Shown here: piece after piece, positions 33,319 through 45,342 of the stretch
Layout: every line of letters starts with the position of its first letter
Position numbering within the stretch: the stretch's first letter is position 1
Assembly: GCF_026210795.1 (NCBI RefSeq)
Contig: NC_089434.1
Span: 124,001-188,000 of the forward strand
Length of the DNA stretch: 64,000 nucleotides
Origin: Rhizophagus irregularis
Lineage: Eukaryota; Glomeromycota; Glomeromycetes; Glomerales; Glomeraceae
Reading direction: 5' to 3'
Notes under the pieces: model-generated
Database searches by the model: none
What the model was told of the DNA's origin: nothing
Seen by the model: only the letters and a program-made list of their open reading frames with translations
Program-made: the position numbers and the translations under genes

Positions 33319-34473
33319 CTAAATAAATATCAAAGGACTTCGCTCAAATAATTGATGAGCCAATTCTGCAAATTTAATATTTATGTGGAGGTTTTCAAAC
33401 GCTGAATAGTCTTCAATCCTCTCAATCTTAGATGGATCGTAATTAGAATCGAAATGTTTTTGAAGGTATTTAGGAATAGGTTGTGGAGACCATTGGACAT
33501 GATTAGCAAAATCTTGTGCAATTTTGTCAATTTCGTTCTGGGGAAACTCTGCATCCATGGAGACTCTCTTGTGTCAAGTCGAAAATTCCCCAGTAACCTA
33601 TCAGATAGCAAAAAAATCTATGAATAAGCAGTTTCATGTTAAAATCGAAACAACAAAACTCACGTTATAATTCGACGTGTTTTAGAAATATTATTTTGAT
33701 AACTCATAAATTTCTCAGAGATGCTTTTCCAAAAGCCATCTTGTCCTGAAAGCTATTAATTAGCATGCTGAAAATTAATTATAATCTCAACTGTAACAAG
33801 AAATTTACGTTGATTTTTTTTTTTTGAATTTTCTGAAGCAGGTAATGTCATTTCCTCTCTCAAACTGAATTCATCAATTGATTCAACTAAATCACTCTCA
33901 TGTGACTCATCAAAAAATAACGATTTCTCCATTACATCCTTTGATAGTTCATCGTTCGCATTGTCGGTTTTTCTCTTTTGGAACCAACAACGTTCGTGGC
34001 CTTAGCATAAACCTTCTTACGTACTCGTTTGTGCATGTAACAAGTTCTATTTTGGATTTCAAACTATGCGTGTAAGTATTCCATTTAATTAGTACCAGTA
34101 AATGGTTACATCCACGAACCTTCTTTGTCCTGCCGTTCCCTTATTAGTGCTAGATATGTCTATTCAATGAATTCCATTTCCTAATTCATATTTTCATAAG
34201 CATCCTACAATGAATGAATAGATACAATATTGGTACTTACATTCATAATTTTTTCACATATGCTCTAACACTAAGGTACCTCTTGATTTTATTTATCGCA
34301 CGTAGAGACTCGCAAAATTGTTCTACGCATGTGGGGGCTTGGCGTTCTCGAAAGCCCAAAACCTTGCCTGTACGGTACTAAAATATGAATGAATCTCCGA
34401 ATTCTCTATATTAGTCTCAACGCTATATGACCAGGTATCATCTGGGATTTTGTTAGCGCTCGTAGAATTTGAC
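33319..34473 (-). pseudogene. Decayed multi-exon gene, unknown glomeromycete family
   Basis: An ATG at about 34473 opens MSNSTSANKIPDDTWSYS. After an AG acceptor near 34320 a frame reads YRTGKVLGFRERQAPTCVEQ and CESLRAINKIKRYLSVRAYV before a TGA. Later pieces include ALIRERQDKEGSW, broken by two upstream TAGs, then MHKRVRKKVYAK. That piece continues only after a one-base shift into ERCWFQKRKTDNANDELSKD. Further pieces are QDGFWKSISEKFMSYQN and EIDKIAQDFANHVQWSPQPI, the latter also off-frame. The pieces keep order and strand, so this was one gene. Multiple frame changes and stops argue it is dead. Function is unknown. Confidence 0.5.
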
Positions 34474-37400
34474 ATTTCGGGAAGTTAGAAAACTAAAACG
34501 CGAATCTTACCAACAAAAGCGCGATCTCTGCTCACGTGACGTTAACCAATCAAATCGTAATTATCAATTTGCGTAAAATGACACCGGCGGTCACTTGGGA
34601 GGCGAGGCTCTAGAATGTGAACTCCAGGTCGGCGGATTTGCGTAATCACATGTCAACCGAACATAGATTTTCCTATTTCTAAAATAAATTTATTGTAGTT
34701 AAAACTATTATAAAATGGTTCTTTAAAAATATTCTTAGGGATTCTAGGTTAATTGTGGTATAATAATAAATTTGTACAAATTATTTTGTGATGATTTTGC
34801 TAATACTTTGAACTATTCGTATGAAGAATATAACAATCCATTTAAATATTGACATTTAATTAATAATTTTTCTAATTGTAATAATAATAGGGATCATTCA
34901 TTCTGCAGAATTTACAAGCATGCATATGTATAGAATTTTTATTTTGTATAACTTGCAATGTATAATTTACTGTCTATTCATCTACAACAGTATTTAGAAA
35001 ATATTATATGCATACCATAATAATTTCATTTATGGAATTGTGGTATAACAAGTGCATCATTTAGTTCCATTGTTCATCCACATCTTAATATAAAATGTTC
35101 ATTCCAATCTATTTTACAGTAAATCAAATTGATACCATTCCAGTAAACAAAATATGGTATATGAGTAGGTCTAACATTTGGAGGATTTTGAGAAGTAGAA
35201 GGGACTGATGATACTTCAGAATTCAGATTCTGATGAAAAAGATCTTGACTATCAAGTAATATGATGTTTCCAATAAATTCTATCCAAGTAAGATTCTGCT
35301 GAATCACAGCAAGTTTTTCATACATGAATTCATGATCAGAATCATGATTATAAAATACCTGTTAAAGTATTTAGATCTAATAAGCAAAGCCATTTGCAAT
35401 TCAAATTTTTCTGTAATAATTTAATAAATTATATGCTTTAGCAAATGGTTTATGTAATTGTATATAAGTTGGCCTAATAAACTAGAAACCAACATCTGGG
35501 TTATATTTATTTCTCATCATCATATAAGATATACCTCATTTTACAAATTAATTTCAATTATGTACCTTGCCTGAAATTATCAAATTGTATTAAACTTCTG
35601 TCTTATAATCTAATATAAAATATATAGCTTGAAATAAAACTTGCTTTAATAAACAAGTTCTTCTCAATTTTTTAGTATTATATTTATCAAATATTGCCTA
35701 TTATAGTGCATATATATTACATTCATCTAGCTTAGAAAAGGTAATTTTAACAATAAGTTTGATTTTGTTTTTGCATTAATATTTCATCAATTTTTATGTG
35801 ATCTATTATATATAGTCGTTAGCCATGCATACTTCTTTGGTATTTTATATTTTACATTTTTTTTAAGTCTTTTATTATGATATTTATTATATATTTGATA
35901 AAAATTGTTAAATAAAAGCAAGCAGAAAATTAAAAAAATGTGCTATGTTTCCTTTACATAAAAAATCGCATACTTTTTCATAATATAGGTACATGATTTC
36001 TGTGATCTGAAAATAATTTAAAGTTTTAATTCCAATGATATGTTGTGCTTTTGCTAAGAATGGAAATCTCCAGAAAGATTCATTATCAAAAATCTGCTTA
36101 ACAGCATATTGGTACTCAATTATTAATAGGATTTCTATCAATATGATTTATATATTCAATTTTTCTTTTGGAAACAAAATGCTAATGCTACCAAATGATA
36201 AATAAGATATCCTTTTCAAGCAACTTTTCAATAATCTATATACAATAAATCTTAAATGATTTTACCATTTACCTGAAAGATAAAACTCTGAATTTTCATG
36301 AATCAAGCCCTATTTCTCTTCATTCTTCATCTGAATTGAGTTTTATATAATCTTTATAATATATTCAGTTCCAGTTACCAAAAGTATTTGCTTTCCGTTA
36401 CAATATTCTAAATTGCAAGATTCTGAAATTTTGAATGCAGTCAGATAGAATTTCAAATCTGAATAACATTTTAATTTAACATTTTCTGTATAGTTTTTCT
36501 GAATAAAATATAACTGTGATTTAAGAATATTCTACATTTAGCATTCTTTTTAGGAGTTATCCATTCCAAATTACCAGCCTGAATGCCTGATTATCATGGT
36601 TGATACCATTAATATGATTAATATGAGACTTATTCTCTGGGTAAAGATAAATGCTCATACAACTGAAATATGTATAGCGATAGTTTTATAAACAATGTTA
36701 ACTTTCAGTTTAATTTGTAAATAACCTTTTCTTTTACAGGAATTTTGCCTAAATATTATACCTTTTTGGTTCTTAATGTGTCTAAGATTGAAAAATAATA
36801 AGTCTGAAGTAGCTGCTACTAGTAGCCAAACTTTCAATCTAACATTTGTTATTTATTATAATATCCACTTTTAAATGTGCACAGTCCTAAATTAATTTGA
36901 TGGATGAAATCAAATTGTCCTTGGGAAGGAATTATTAAGCACCTGATTACTACAAAAAAACTAAGGAAAAGCACAAGGTAAAGAGACTGGTTAATGATGA
37001 AATTAGAGATCAGTTTCCAAAGAAGGTAATGAAAATTATACTCTGGAAGAAACAGAGCAGGCGTGAAAATTTTATGATTTTTTTTGTTGTATAAGTTCTA
37101 ACAAAATACAATAACAGATAAGTAAGATCTTATTCTATTTCATGCATAGCAAAATTAAGCTGGGATAAAATTGATTATATAGTTAGCCAGATTTCAAAGA
37201 ATACAGCATAGTATACATTTCATGTCACGTGTGTTATCCTTATTTTGAGTTGTTAAATAAAGTTCACCAATTGGGCTATCATATTAACCAATATATTTGT
37301 TTGCTAGTGTATATGTGTTACCATTAACTAATAAACATACATGTGCATCTTTAGCACATCCTCGTTACTTTCTCGTTACTCCTCTCATAATTCTCCCGCA

Positions 37401-38943
37401 ATATAAATCATGTGATATTGCGCCCACTAATGAAAATGAATCCGCTTATAAATCAGCTATAAACCGCTAATTCTGCTATAAATTGTTATATCACCAGCAA
37501 ATATGTCAGTCATAAACATGCCAATATTTATTAAGAACAAGTGGGTGATTCCTATTTCAACAGTAGAGGAATGCAACATTATTAGTTATAACAGCACAGC
37601 AAGATAGTTAGGTCATCTGAATAATGTAATGAGCGCGAGCGTCATGTTAACTTAAAGCTTACCAGTTTCGACAACAATAGGTTTATTGTAGCTCGTTGCA
37701 AATTTTTTATCAATCAACATTCTCTCAGCCAGTTTTTTTAGTTCGGACTTAATTTGTTTCTTCAGTGCATTAACGTTATTTCCCTTAAAAAAAAATTTCC
37801 ACTGGCTTGCCTTTTTTATATTTGAACCAGATATTCATTATTGTGATATTTACATTTAAAAAAGAATGTAAGAAAGAAATAGGAGACAAATACTTTAAAC
37901 TTTTTATCATTGACTATATTAGTAAAAAATCTATTGCGTAACTCTAATGATAAGAACTTTCCTAGATTAAATAATTTTGATCTTATGGGAAGTACCTGCA
38001 AACTGTTCTTAAAAGATTACTCCTTTCAATAATGCTTATACATTTATGAAAAGTGATAAATTAACAACATCATCAGTTGTTTCTTCGTAGGATGAGTCAG
38101 TTTGGTCCAAAAAAATTTAATGAAATAATTATAGAACTTCTTTGGATATCAGATGTGATACGAAAATCAAAAATCTAATGTGAACACCGGATTGGATTTT
38201 ATGAGGATCCGGATCGGAAATATAGGCAATTCGGTGTCTTCCAACATTACAGGATCCGTCCAAATCTCGAAGCTCAGAATCCCTACTAATATTGCCGATC
38301 CAGATCAGATCCTAAATTGACATAATTACCGACGTGTTTTATTAAAAAAGGGGAGGGGTTTACTAAGTCTGTAAGTATAATAAATTTTTGGAAAATTTAT
38401 AATTAGGGAGATATTTAAACTTATATATCATTATATATTTATTTAGAACAATTAATTTGGAACGGCCTTATGTATTATCTAATGAACAATCAAATTTATA
38501 CGGAAAAATTAATAATAATGATTTTTGATTCTTGTAATTTATAATACTAATACAATGCACTTCAACATTATTTTTGACAAGAACATTATATTTGTTTTAG
38601 TCCAGAAAAAATAATATTTTGATGCAATTAAATGAATAATTATTTCAATAATTTGATAAAATATATAACATATAAATACTTAACATATAAATAATTAAAT
38701 ATCAGAATAAATACATAACGGATAGATAATTAAATATCAGAATAAATACTCAACAGATAAATGAAAAATAAATAAAAATAAAATAAATATTAAAGATACA
38801 GACTACATATTGTATTTACTAGGAAAACGGAAACCGTTTAACTAATGCAGTACGGCGGAATTTGAATTGAAGGTAAAATTATCACTAATTTTAATTGGGA
38901 AATATTTATTCGTAAAGATTCTTATTAAGTGATATTGCGGCAA
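34474..38943. other. Gene-poor region with weak coding-like fragments
   Basis: A somewhat GC-richer 150 bases after 34500 contain CACGTGAC and AACCAATCAAAT boxes, the likely old promoter of the decayed gene. The minus frame 35074-35325 (MYEKLAVIQQNLTWIEFIGN onward) and a plus frame at about 36948-37103 (DYYKKTKEKHKVKRLVNDEI) read like protein but have no partner exons that I can join. Around 38170-38320, ATCCGGATCGG-like motifs recur. Confidence 0.4.
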
Positions 38944-39135
38944 TTATTCAGGTATACATGAAGGTTCACATTCCAGACCACAATTGCTTCTTCCTGCTTT
39001 ATCGCATTCACAGAAGCAAACGTCGCATTCAGTAGGAAGTAACACACATTTATCAAAAGAATAGACTTCCATAACAAATATTGTTAAGAAAAAAAAGTAA
39101 AAGAAGAGATTATTGAGTGAAGTAATAGAGACCAT
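38944..39135 (-). CDS. Small secreted cysteine-rich protein candidate
   Basis: A complete 63-aa frame. Residues 1-27 form a strong signal-peptide profile: a polar start, then the hydrophobic core LFFYFFFLTIFVMEV, and a likely cleavage near YSF/DK. The mature part of about 36 residues has eight cysteines, in segments such as DKCVLLPTECDVCFCECDKA and NCGLECEPSCIPE. That density suggests four disulphides. Such proteins in mycorrhizal fungi are often apoplastic or symbiotic effectors. This is inferred only from size, signal and cysteine content. There are no introns, and the gene stands alone in AT-rich DNA. Expression evidence would decide whether it is real. Confidence 0.6.
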   Translation of the reverse strand: MVSITSLNNLFFYFFFLTIFVMEVYSFDKCVLLPTECDVCFCECDKAGRSNCGLECEPSCIPE

Positions 39136-40002
39136 TTTTTATAGATGAATTTGAAGTTGAAAAAAGTTGAGATATTTTTTTTAATAGGTCAAAAAATCGA
39201 AGATATTTATAACTGTTATAGCCGATTGTAGTGATAATTTTTATATGAAGACAAATATATCAATTTTCAAAAAGGTGCAAGCAGATCATAAATTATTCGA
39301 TTTTTTATTCACATGGTCAATTTCGCCATCGCAAATAGCAATAGTTGTATATTCCGATAGAACTCATTGAATCGCAAATCGCATATTCCTATAGAACTTA
39401 CCATATATATATATTAATATCCGATATTCCATAGGATCATGTAAAGCAAAATTTTATAGCAATATCAAATATGAAATTTATTTCATTATTATTTATACAC
39501 GCAATAAAATTATATTTATATACATTATCAATTCTATAAGCTAATTAATGAAAGAAAGAACATAGGTGATAAGATTATACTTTGTTAGACTATTACTAAC
39601 AAGGCCTCTCGGATAATAATATAATATATATATATATGCTGACAAAAAGATTGACAAAAGATCTTAGCATTGTCAACCCATATGGTTTTAACGTAGCTTT
39701 AAAACCATTTTTTTTAAAGAATTTTTTTTGGATAAAAAAATTTCATTTTCTTATTGATAAGGGAATTGTTTTTTTTTAAATAAAATGAGAATTTTTTTAT
39801 TATAGCTGTTTTCAAAAAGGTGTTGTTCGGATGCAGTCGACAGATATTTCAGTAAGATATTGGGTAAATCAAATTTGATTGGTTGGTCCAGGCTCCGCAG
39901 GAGAACTCCCCCAGCGTAACCATCAAAAAAGCTCGGGCACGTGATTCATGTGATTTGACTGTGGCTAAGTGTGGCTATAGAAATTGCAGTTATTGCTACT
40001 TA

Positions 40003-40282
40003 CTTAACCCTAACGAAAAGTTTCAGCCTAAACTAACCTTCCTTACCTAACCCTAAGAAACTCCAACGTCTACGTTATCTTCAATAATAAGTATTTCTGC
40101 CTAAATCAACTTTCCTTACCCTAACCCTAAGAAACTCCAACGTTTACGTTATCTTCAAGGATATGTATTTCCACCTAAACCAACTTTCCTTCCCCTAACC
40201 CTAAGATACTCCAACGTCAATATTATCTTCAAAGATAAGTATTTCGGCCTAAACTAACTTTCCTTACCCTAAGATACTCCAC
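40003..40282. repeat. 74-bp tandem repeat with telomere-like CCCTAA units
   Basis: Four units share CCTAAACYAACTTTCCTTAC, then CCCTAACCCTAAG, ACTCCAACGT and TTATCTTCAA. The CCCTAAG anchor falls at 40051, 40125, 40199 and 40267. The spacing is 74, 74 and 68; the last unit lacks exactly one 6-base CCCTAA unit. The array has only one or two telomere units per repeat, so it is not a telomere. Confidence 0.75.
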
Positions 40283-40831
40283 TCCAAAGATGATTGCTTG
40301 AGAATATAATGAAATTTTATAGATGTTAATTCATAAGAGTAAAACAAATTCTTTTAAATTAATGAAATTTGAGTAATTATTTTATTAAAATAGAATGTAA
40401 TATTAATTTAACAATAAAATTTATTCAATTTCAATTTATTGAAATACATTAATTTAAAATAAATTATTATAAATAATGAGTGATATCAGTATGCCCCTTC
40501 CATGTTAATGGCATGGGTCACTTATTTGATAATGTTCAACGTCTTCACCTAATTTATCAATAGGACTATGTGACTTCCTTACTACTTTATAATACAGACT
40601 AGTTTTGCTCTTTTAGAAGAGAAGGTTGCATTAATTAGGCTGTCAAAATAACAGTTGAAATTTAGTTTGTTGAACTGGTATTATTGCTTACTTGGTATTT
40701 CTACAGGTTTCATATTTTCTGCGAGTTTTGTTTTAAAAGATTTATAGCTATTGTAAAGAAAATAAGCCAACTTTTTATTTTTTTTAAAAAAATTGTATTC
40801 TTGGTATTTGGTAATGTAGACGCGAATAGAA

Positions 40832-40879
40832 AGCTTAAATAATAGCTTAAATAATAGCTTAAATAATAGCTTAAATAAT
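40832..40879. repeat. 12-bp tandem repeat, four copies
   Basis: AGCTTAAATAAT is repeated exactly four times from 40832, inside the TIR element. Confidence 0.85.
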
Positions 40880-41052
40880 ACGCGATAAATATTTTAAATA
40901 GATCAGCCATAAACTGCGCCGTATGTAACAAAATCACATGCTCAAAAATCACATGCCCGAGCTTTTTTTGATGGGGAAGATTCCGCAGGAGCCCGAGATC
41001 AACTGATCACAAGCTACCTTTAGTTATTCGACTCGAAGTGCCGAATAAGTGA

Positions 41053-41122
41053 TTTATCCGGTTTCCCGTGATTTGAATACACGAACCATTTTTAATTATA
41101 AAAATCACGTGATACCGGATAA
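41053..41122. repeat. Hairpin-forming inverted repeat
   Basis: TTATCCGGTTTCCCGTGATTT is matched by AAATCACGTGATACCGGATA about 28 bases later, with roughly 19 of 21 positions pairing. It lies just outside the TIR element. Confidence 0.5.
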
Positions 41123-41635
41123 TACGAAATATTATTCAGAAGAATGTGAACTTGTATCTTGATTATGCAATATAATGTTTTTTTCATACAATTATTTATT
41201 TTGGCTGCACAAAATAGCAAAAGAGCGTAATGAATTACTTTGTAGTGCTTTTGTGGTACATATAGGTACAATATCAACGTGAAAAGCTAATCTTCTGCCA
41301 AAGATGAACATGTGGCTCAGAAATTAACACAAGAGCTATGGAAAACGTTAACACTGTACATGATAAAATTTTTTATTTGCTAGATTGCTGAAAATAATTC
41401 ATTTAGTTGCAAATGAATCCATATCCACATGCAAGAAAGAAATTCTTTTGAGAATTTTTATAATATTTTTTTTTGAATTTTTTTTATAGGGAACACGTTT
41501 TCTTTGATAGTTTTTCCTGATTTTATTAATGTAATTGGTATAATATTTTTTTAATTTTATTCTTAATATATATTTTCTAAAAAATTTTATTTTTAATTAA
41601 GCCGCTCCAATAAATATTTTTTGTATTAAATATTA

Positions 41636-43640
41636 TTAGTCAATTAGCTTATTAGTCACATGATCATACTTTTCCAGATGTTTCATCAATCCGTCCCGAT
41701 GAATTTTCAAATCCTTAATTCCCCATTGGCTGGACTGCACGACACTAAAAAGTTCCCCGAGGTCTTTTTGAAATAGGTTAGTTATCCATAGTATGTAGCC
41801 ATTAGGAGAATTAAATTCGTTTGATTTCACGTGGTGCTTCTGGTTTGATTATGGTTGGAAAAGCTTCGGTTGGACCTCCATGGGTTTGTTTTGTAGCACC
41901 CTGGTGGCACTGTCTTCGGGCGGTTTGATTACAGCTAGTTTAGGGTAACGTTTGACTTTTTTATGTATTAGTTCTTGTTTACCTTTCTGTAATCTTGATC
42001 ACTTCAGAATTTAAAAATAAAAAAATAAAAAAATAAAGAATTTTCAAATCCTTAACTTTAACTAAATAATAATCATCTAAATAATATTCCTTAAGTAAAG
42101 TTTCTAGCGTTTGAACTCTTTCTCTTAAAGATTCTATAGACTTATTATCATCCTTTTCAGATATAACTTTAACTTTTCAGCTAAAGGAATACCACCAGAA
42201 GATGAAACAAGATTTTGAATATTTTATAATATTAAAAAAAGTATTTGTGCTTTTCCCCTATTAATATATGATATAATAATTGATAATTAATTAATAATTT
42301 TTATTATTATATCAGAATATTGAAATAATATATTTACCACGGTTCAAGTTTACCCGATCCAAAAATAAAAGAAAATATTCCTATATTACATACAAAAAAA
42401 TGATATTAATTATAAAATTTATATAATACTTAATACTAATGCAAATGAACTCACCTTCAATAAAACTATAAAAACCTCCAAGATCAGATAAATAATCCGT
42501 AACTGTAAACCGAATAAACCGAATGTATAAAATTATTAATATTTTCAAAGAAATAATACGGCATATTACGATGAATTATATTACTTACAACCATAAACTT
42601 TATATTCTTCATACTTATTTGGTAAATTTACATAAATTCCTAATCCAACTTTATTAGTATCTAAATTTAAGGGTAATTGTTCTGATCGTAGATCTAGTTC
42701 TATTACACATTATAATTGATGGAGTGACATGTATAAAAGAAGCTTGATTCGGATAAAAATAAAACGCATTTGAATTTAGACTATAACAATTTTGTGATGT
42801 ATCTGATAAATATAATGACATAAGTATAGTTAATTTCAAATTATTGTTGGGTAATATAGAGGATATGATCTTATTGAAGTTTGTTTTTTCGTTGTAAAAA
42901 GAATTTATTATATCGCCTAATTGATTATTATAATTGTGATATTATTAACATTATTAAAAGGAATATTAGCATTTACCCAAAGCCAAAAATGATGTATATT
43001 TGATGGAAAACTGGTATTGTAAAATTGTAAGGATATAATATGCAATTTTCGTTAGGTTTGGATGTACTTTGATAAAGGTAATTACTATTGAAATTGTCTA
43101 AGGGAAATTCTTGAACATCAAATCCCATTATACCGTTGGCGCACATGGATACGTATATCGTCAGTTCGGATCCTTTTTGAAAAATAAAAATGAGAGATTA
43201 AATCTAATTCGGAGAAATATCAAACGTAATCTTATTATCTTTTTTACCATGAGGAATTGTAAATTTTTGTGTAGTTGCTTCGTTAAGTATTTTACCAAAA
43301 TTTTCGTAAAAACTATATTTCAAAATTAACAGTAAAAAAACGATGGCAAAAATACATCGTAAAATCCTAATTCTGGTCGAGATTTGAAAGATTCGTCCAA
43401 AAACATAATATCAAAGTTAATTTATTATTCAAACAAAAGGTAATTCGTTGTTCCTATACAATGAGTGTATAAAAGAGAATTCAGAAATTGTATTGTGACG
43501 TGCATTTATTTGACAAATATACAATTTTTAGGATTATTTGTTTGTAATGTTAATGGAATACTATGAGTAATGCAGTTACTGCACGTCCTAAAAATTGCAC
43601 ATCATTGTAAAAGTCCAATTTAATAAAGACTGATATACGC
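41636..43640 (-). pseudogene. Decayed multi-exon gene of a glomeromycete family, split by a LINE
   Basis: Order from high to low coordinates: a fragment near 43620 (DFYNDVQFLGRAVTALL), then ENFGKILNEATTQKFTIPHG with a later TAG, GSELTIYVSMCANGIMGFDV, and SNIHHFWLWVNANIPFNN. Next come NQASFIHVTPSIIM and, only after a frame change, LDTNKVGLGIYVNLPNKYEE. Short exons follow: VTDYLSDLGGFYSFIEG and GIFSFIFGSGKLEPW. The last exon carries SSGGIPLAEKLK, one more frame change, and a coiled-coil end, SIESLRERVQTLETLLKEYY. The coding end (HRDGLMKHLEKYDHVTNKLI) lies beyond a LINE insertion at 41719-42037. Order and spliceable junctions show one gene, now dead. Function is unknown; hydrophobic segments suggest a membrane protein. 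Confidence 0.6.
41719..42037 (+). mobile_element. 5'-truncated LINE insertion with 18-bp target duplication
   Basis: GAATTTTCAAATCCTTAA occurs exactly at 41701-41718 and again at 42038-42055. Between them are 319 bases ending in an A-rich AAATAAAAAAATAAAAAAAT-type tail. Shortly before the tail is a CTTCGGGCGG segment that resembles the 3' region of the large LINE (CTTCGGGTAAAG near 57275). Long target duplication, A-rich tail and 5' truncation are the marks of target-primed reverse transcription. It interrupts the last exon of the decayed gene, and its removal rejoins that reading frame. Confidence 0.75.
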
Positions 43641-45334
43641 CCACAGGTTATTTGAAAGTCCTTTTTGAGTTTAAATAAACTCGGCAATGATGAATTGACA
43701 ATCAGGGTTTTTTTATTGTAAATAATTTTTCAGGTAAAGTTAAAAAGTGCAGTGAAATTTAGATGCGTTACGCCTCATCTAATTACATGATATAAATTTG
43801 AATTGCCGCAGAAAAACTAAGATTTCATATTTAATTCTCAAGTTCTTTTTAATAAAATTCTCAAATTCGGCGAACTAAATATTCAAAAAAAAAAAATGGA
43901 GACAAAAAAAGAACAGGATATTATTAATAAACTATTTTTAGCAACACTTTTTATTGAAATATTATTTGCCATTATAAGTGTATCTATTTTACCATACGGG
44001 ATGAGAATTAAATGATGAAAATTTTATTAAGATATTACTTACACTATAACTTAAAAATTAGTAATTAATAGATTATTAATGAAAATAGTTCCTTAGATTA
44101 TTATATAGCTTTTTGTGAACAAATTTAGTCCCTAATTTAAATTTTATTTTCAATTTAAAAAATATTTTGAAATATGAAAAGAAGTTTATTTTATTGTAAT
44201 GATATCATGTGAAATATTATTTATTATTTTACTATTCGCATATATAAATAAGTATAGCTAATGTGGTATTAAAAATTTCTATACTCAGAGTACTATACAA
44301 CATCGGAGGTATATACCGGATCTACTGTACTGTTGAGTGGAGGATTGATAATTAATTTTTTATTATCTAAAAATGAGGTTATTGAATGAAATAATTTATC
44401 ATGATTGTTTTATAGCTCAAAATGGATAGAGATTCATGATTGTTTTAAAGCTCAAAATGGATTATTAAATTTAGAGATGTTACAGTTCGGTTTAGTTTGG
44501 TTTCAGTTCGGTTCCATTACGTCAAACTAAGAAACTTATATTCTGACTATACAGTGTGGGACAAAAATGATCTATATCGCCAAAAATAGATATTACTACT
44601 TTTAATACATAAGCATTAATTCGTAATTCGTGCGTGCGCCAATCGGACCAACATAGATAAACCTACCGATTTTTAATGAAATAAATTGAAATTTTTTAAT
44701 GTGAAATTTGATTTTTATCCAATTAATAAAAAAATATATTTAAGTATAAAATACTAAGTTGTGAATTAAAAAATAAATGCTGTACCTTGTCATTACGCGC
44801 AATGTTAAGAGTTCATTAACCAGTTTTCTTCATGACTTCATCACGTGGTACGACTGTTACGTCAAATTTTTCGTAAAAATGAGAAAAGGACAAACTAATT
44901 ATTAAACTATTTAACCACAGTTCTCATTATGTGATATGAAAAAATCATGATCATTACCATTATTAGGCACTTCGTTATTCAATATTGCGGTCAATGGTTT
45001 AATGATTGTTGTCATATGCCACTGCGTGGCACAATGACAGCCAATCATTCAACATTAACCTCCACAAGCATAAATATTAACAAAATGTATTAAAGTTTTT
45101 GATTGTGATTTATCTATAAGTATGTGATTTGTTCTAATATCAAAGAATTTTCTTTCAAAAACCATTTTAGGACAATTCTAAATGTTCCATTTCTAGAAAT
45201 TGATTGAATGAACGTTTTTTTATCTCGGTCTCGTCCGATGATTGTTTTTTTTCTTTTTTCTTCTTGTTAAAACATTACTTTATTGGAGATTTCTTAATTT
45301 ATCTTAATTTGATTTTAGTTATAATCTAAAAGAC
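43641..45334. other. Intergenic region
   Basis: AT-rich, with no convincing gene. A 34-37 base direct duplication around TCATGATTGTTTTA and AGCTCAAAATGGAT lies at about 44398-44465. Confidence 0.5.
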
Positions 45335-45342
45335 TATATAAG
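45335..45342 (+). promoter_or_regulatory. TATA box of the repeated kinase gene
   Basis: TATATAAG about 105 bases before the first ATG, in a locally less AT-extreme context (AGACTATATAAGCACCAGAC). The position suits transcription starting near 45365. Confidence 0.45.

Larger units (their letters stand above)
39891..40994. mobile_element. 1.1-kb TIR element carrying tandem arrays
   Basis: The left end (39891-39960) and the reverse complement of the right end (40930-40994) share, with small gaps, a GGCTCC end, a TCCCC tract, ATCAAAAAAGCTCGGGCA and then TGTGATT. No transposase frame lies inside; the longest frame (40710-40952) is low complexity. Internal cargo is a 74-bp tandem array with CCCTAA units and a 12-bp tandem array. 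It is probably a non-autonomous DNA transposon. Its target duplication could not be defined. Confidence 0.5.

Noticed and set aside
33381-33611. Overlapping minus frame giving MLSDRLLGNF and onward
   Set aside because: Its 5' part may belong to the decayed gene, but its 3' part is less protein-like than the EIDKIAQDFANHV frame, so it is counted within that pseudogene.
40003-40282. Telomere or chromosome end
   Set aside because: CCCTAA units occur only once or twice per 74-bp repeat and unique sequence lies on both sides.
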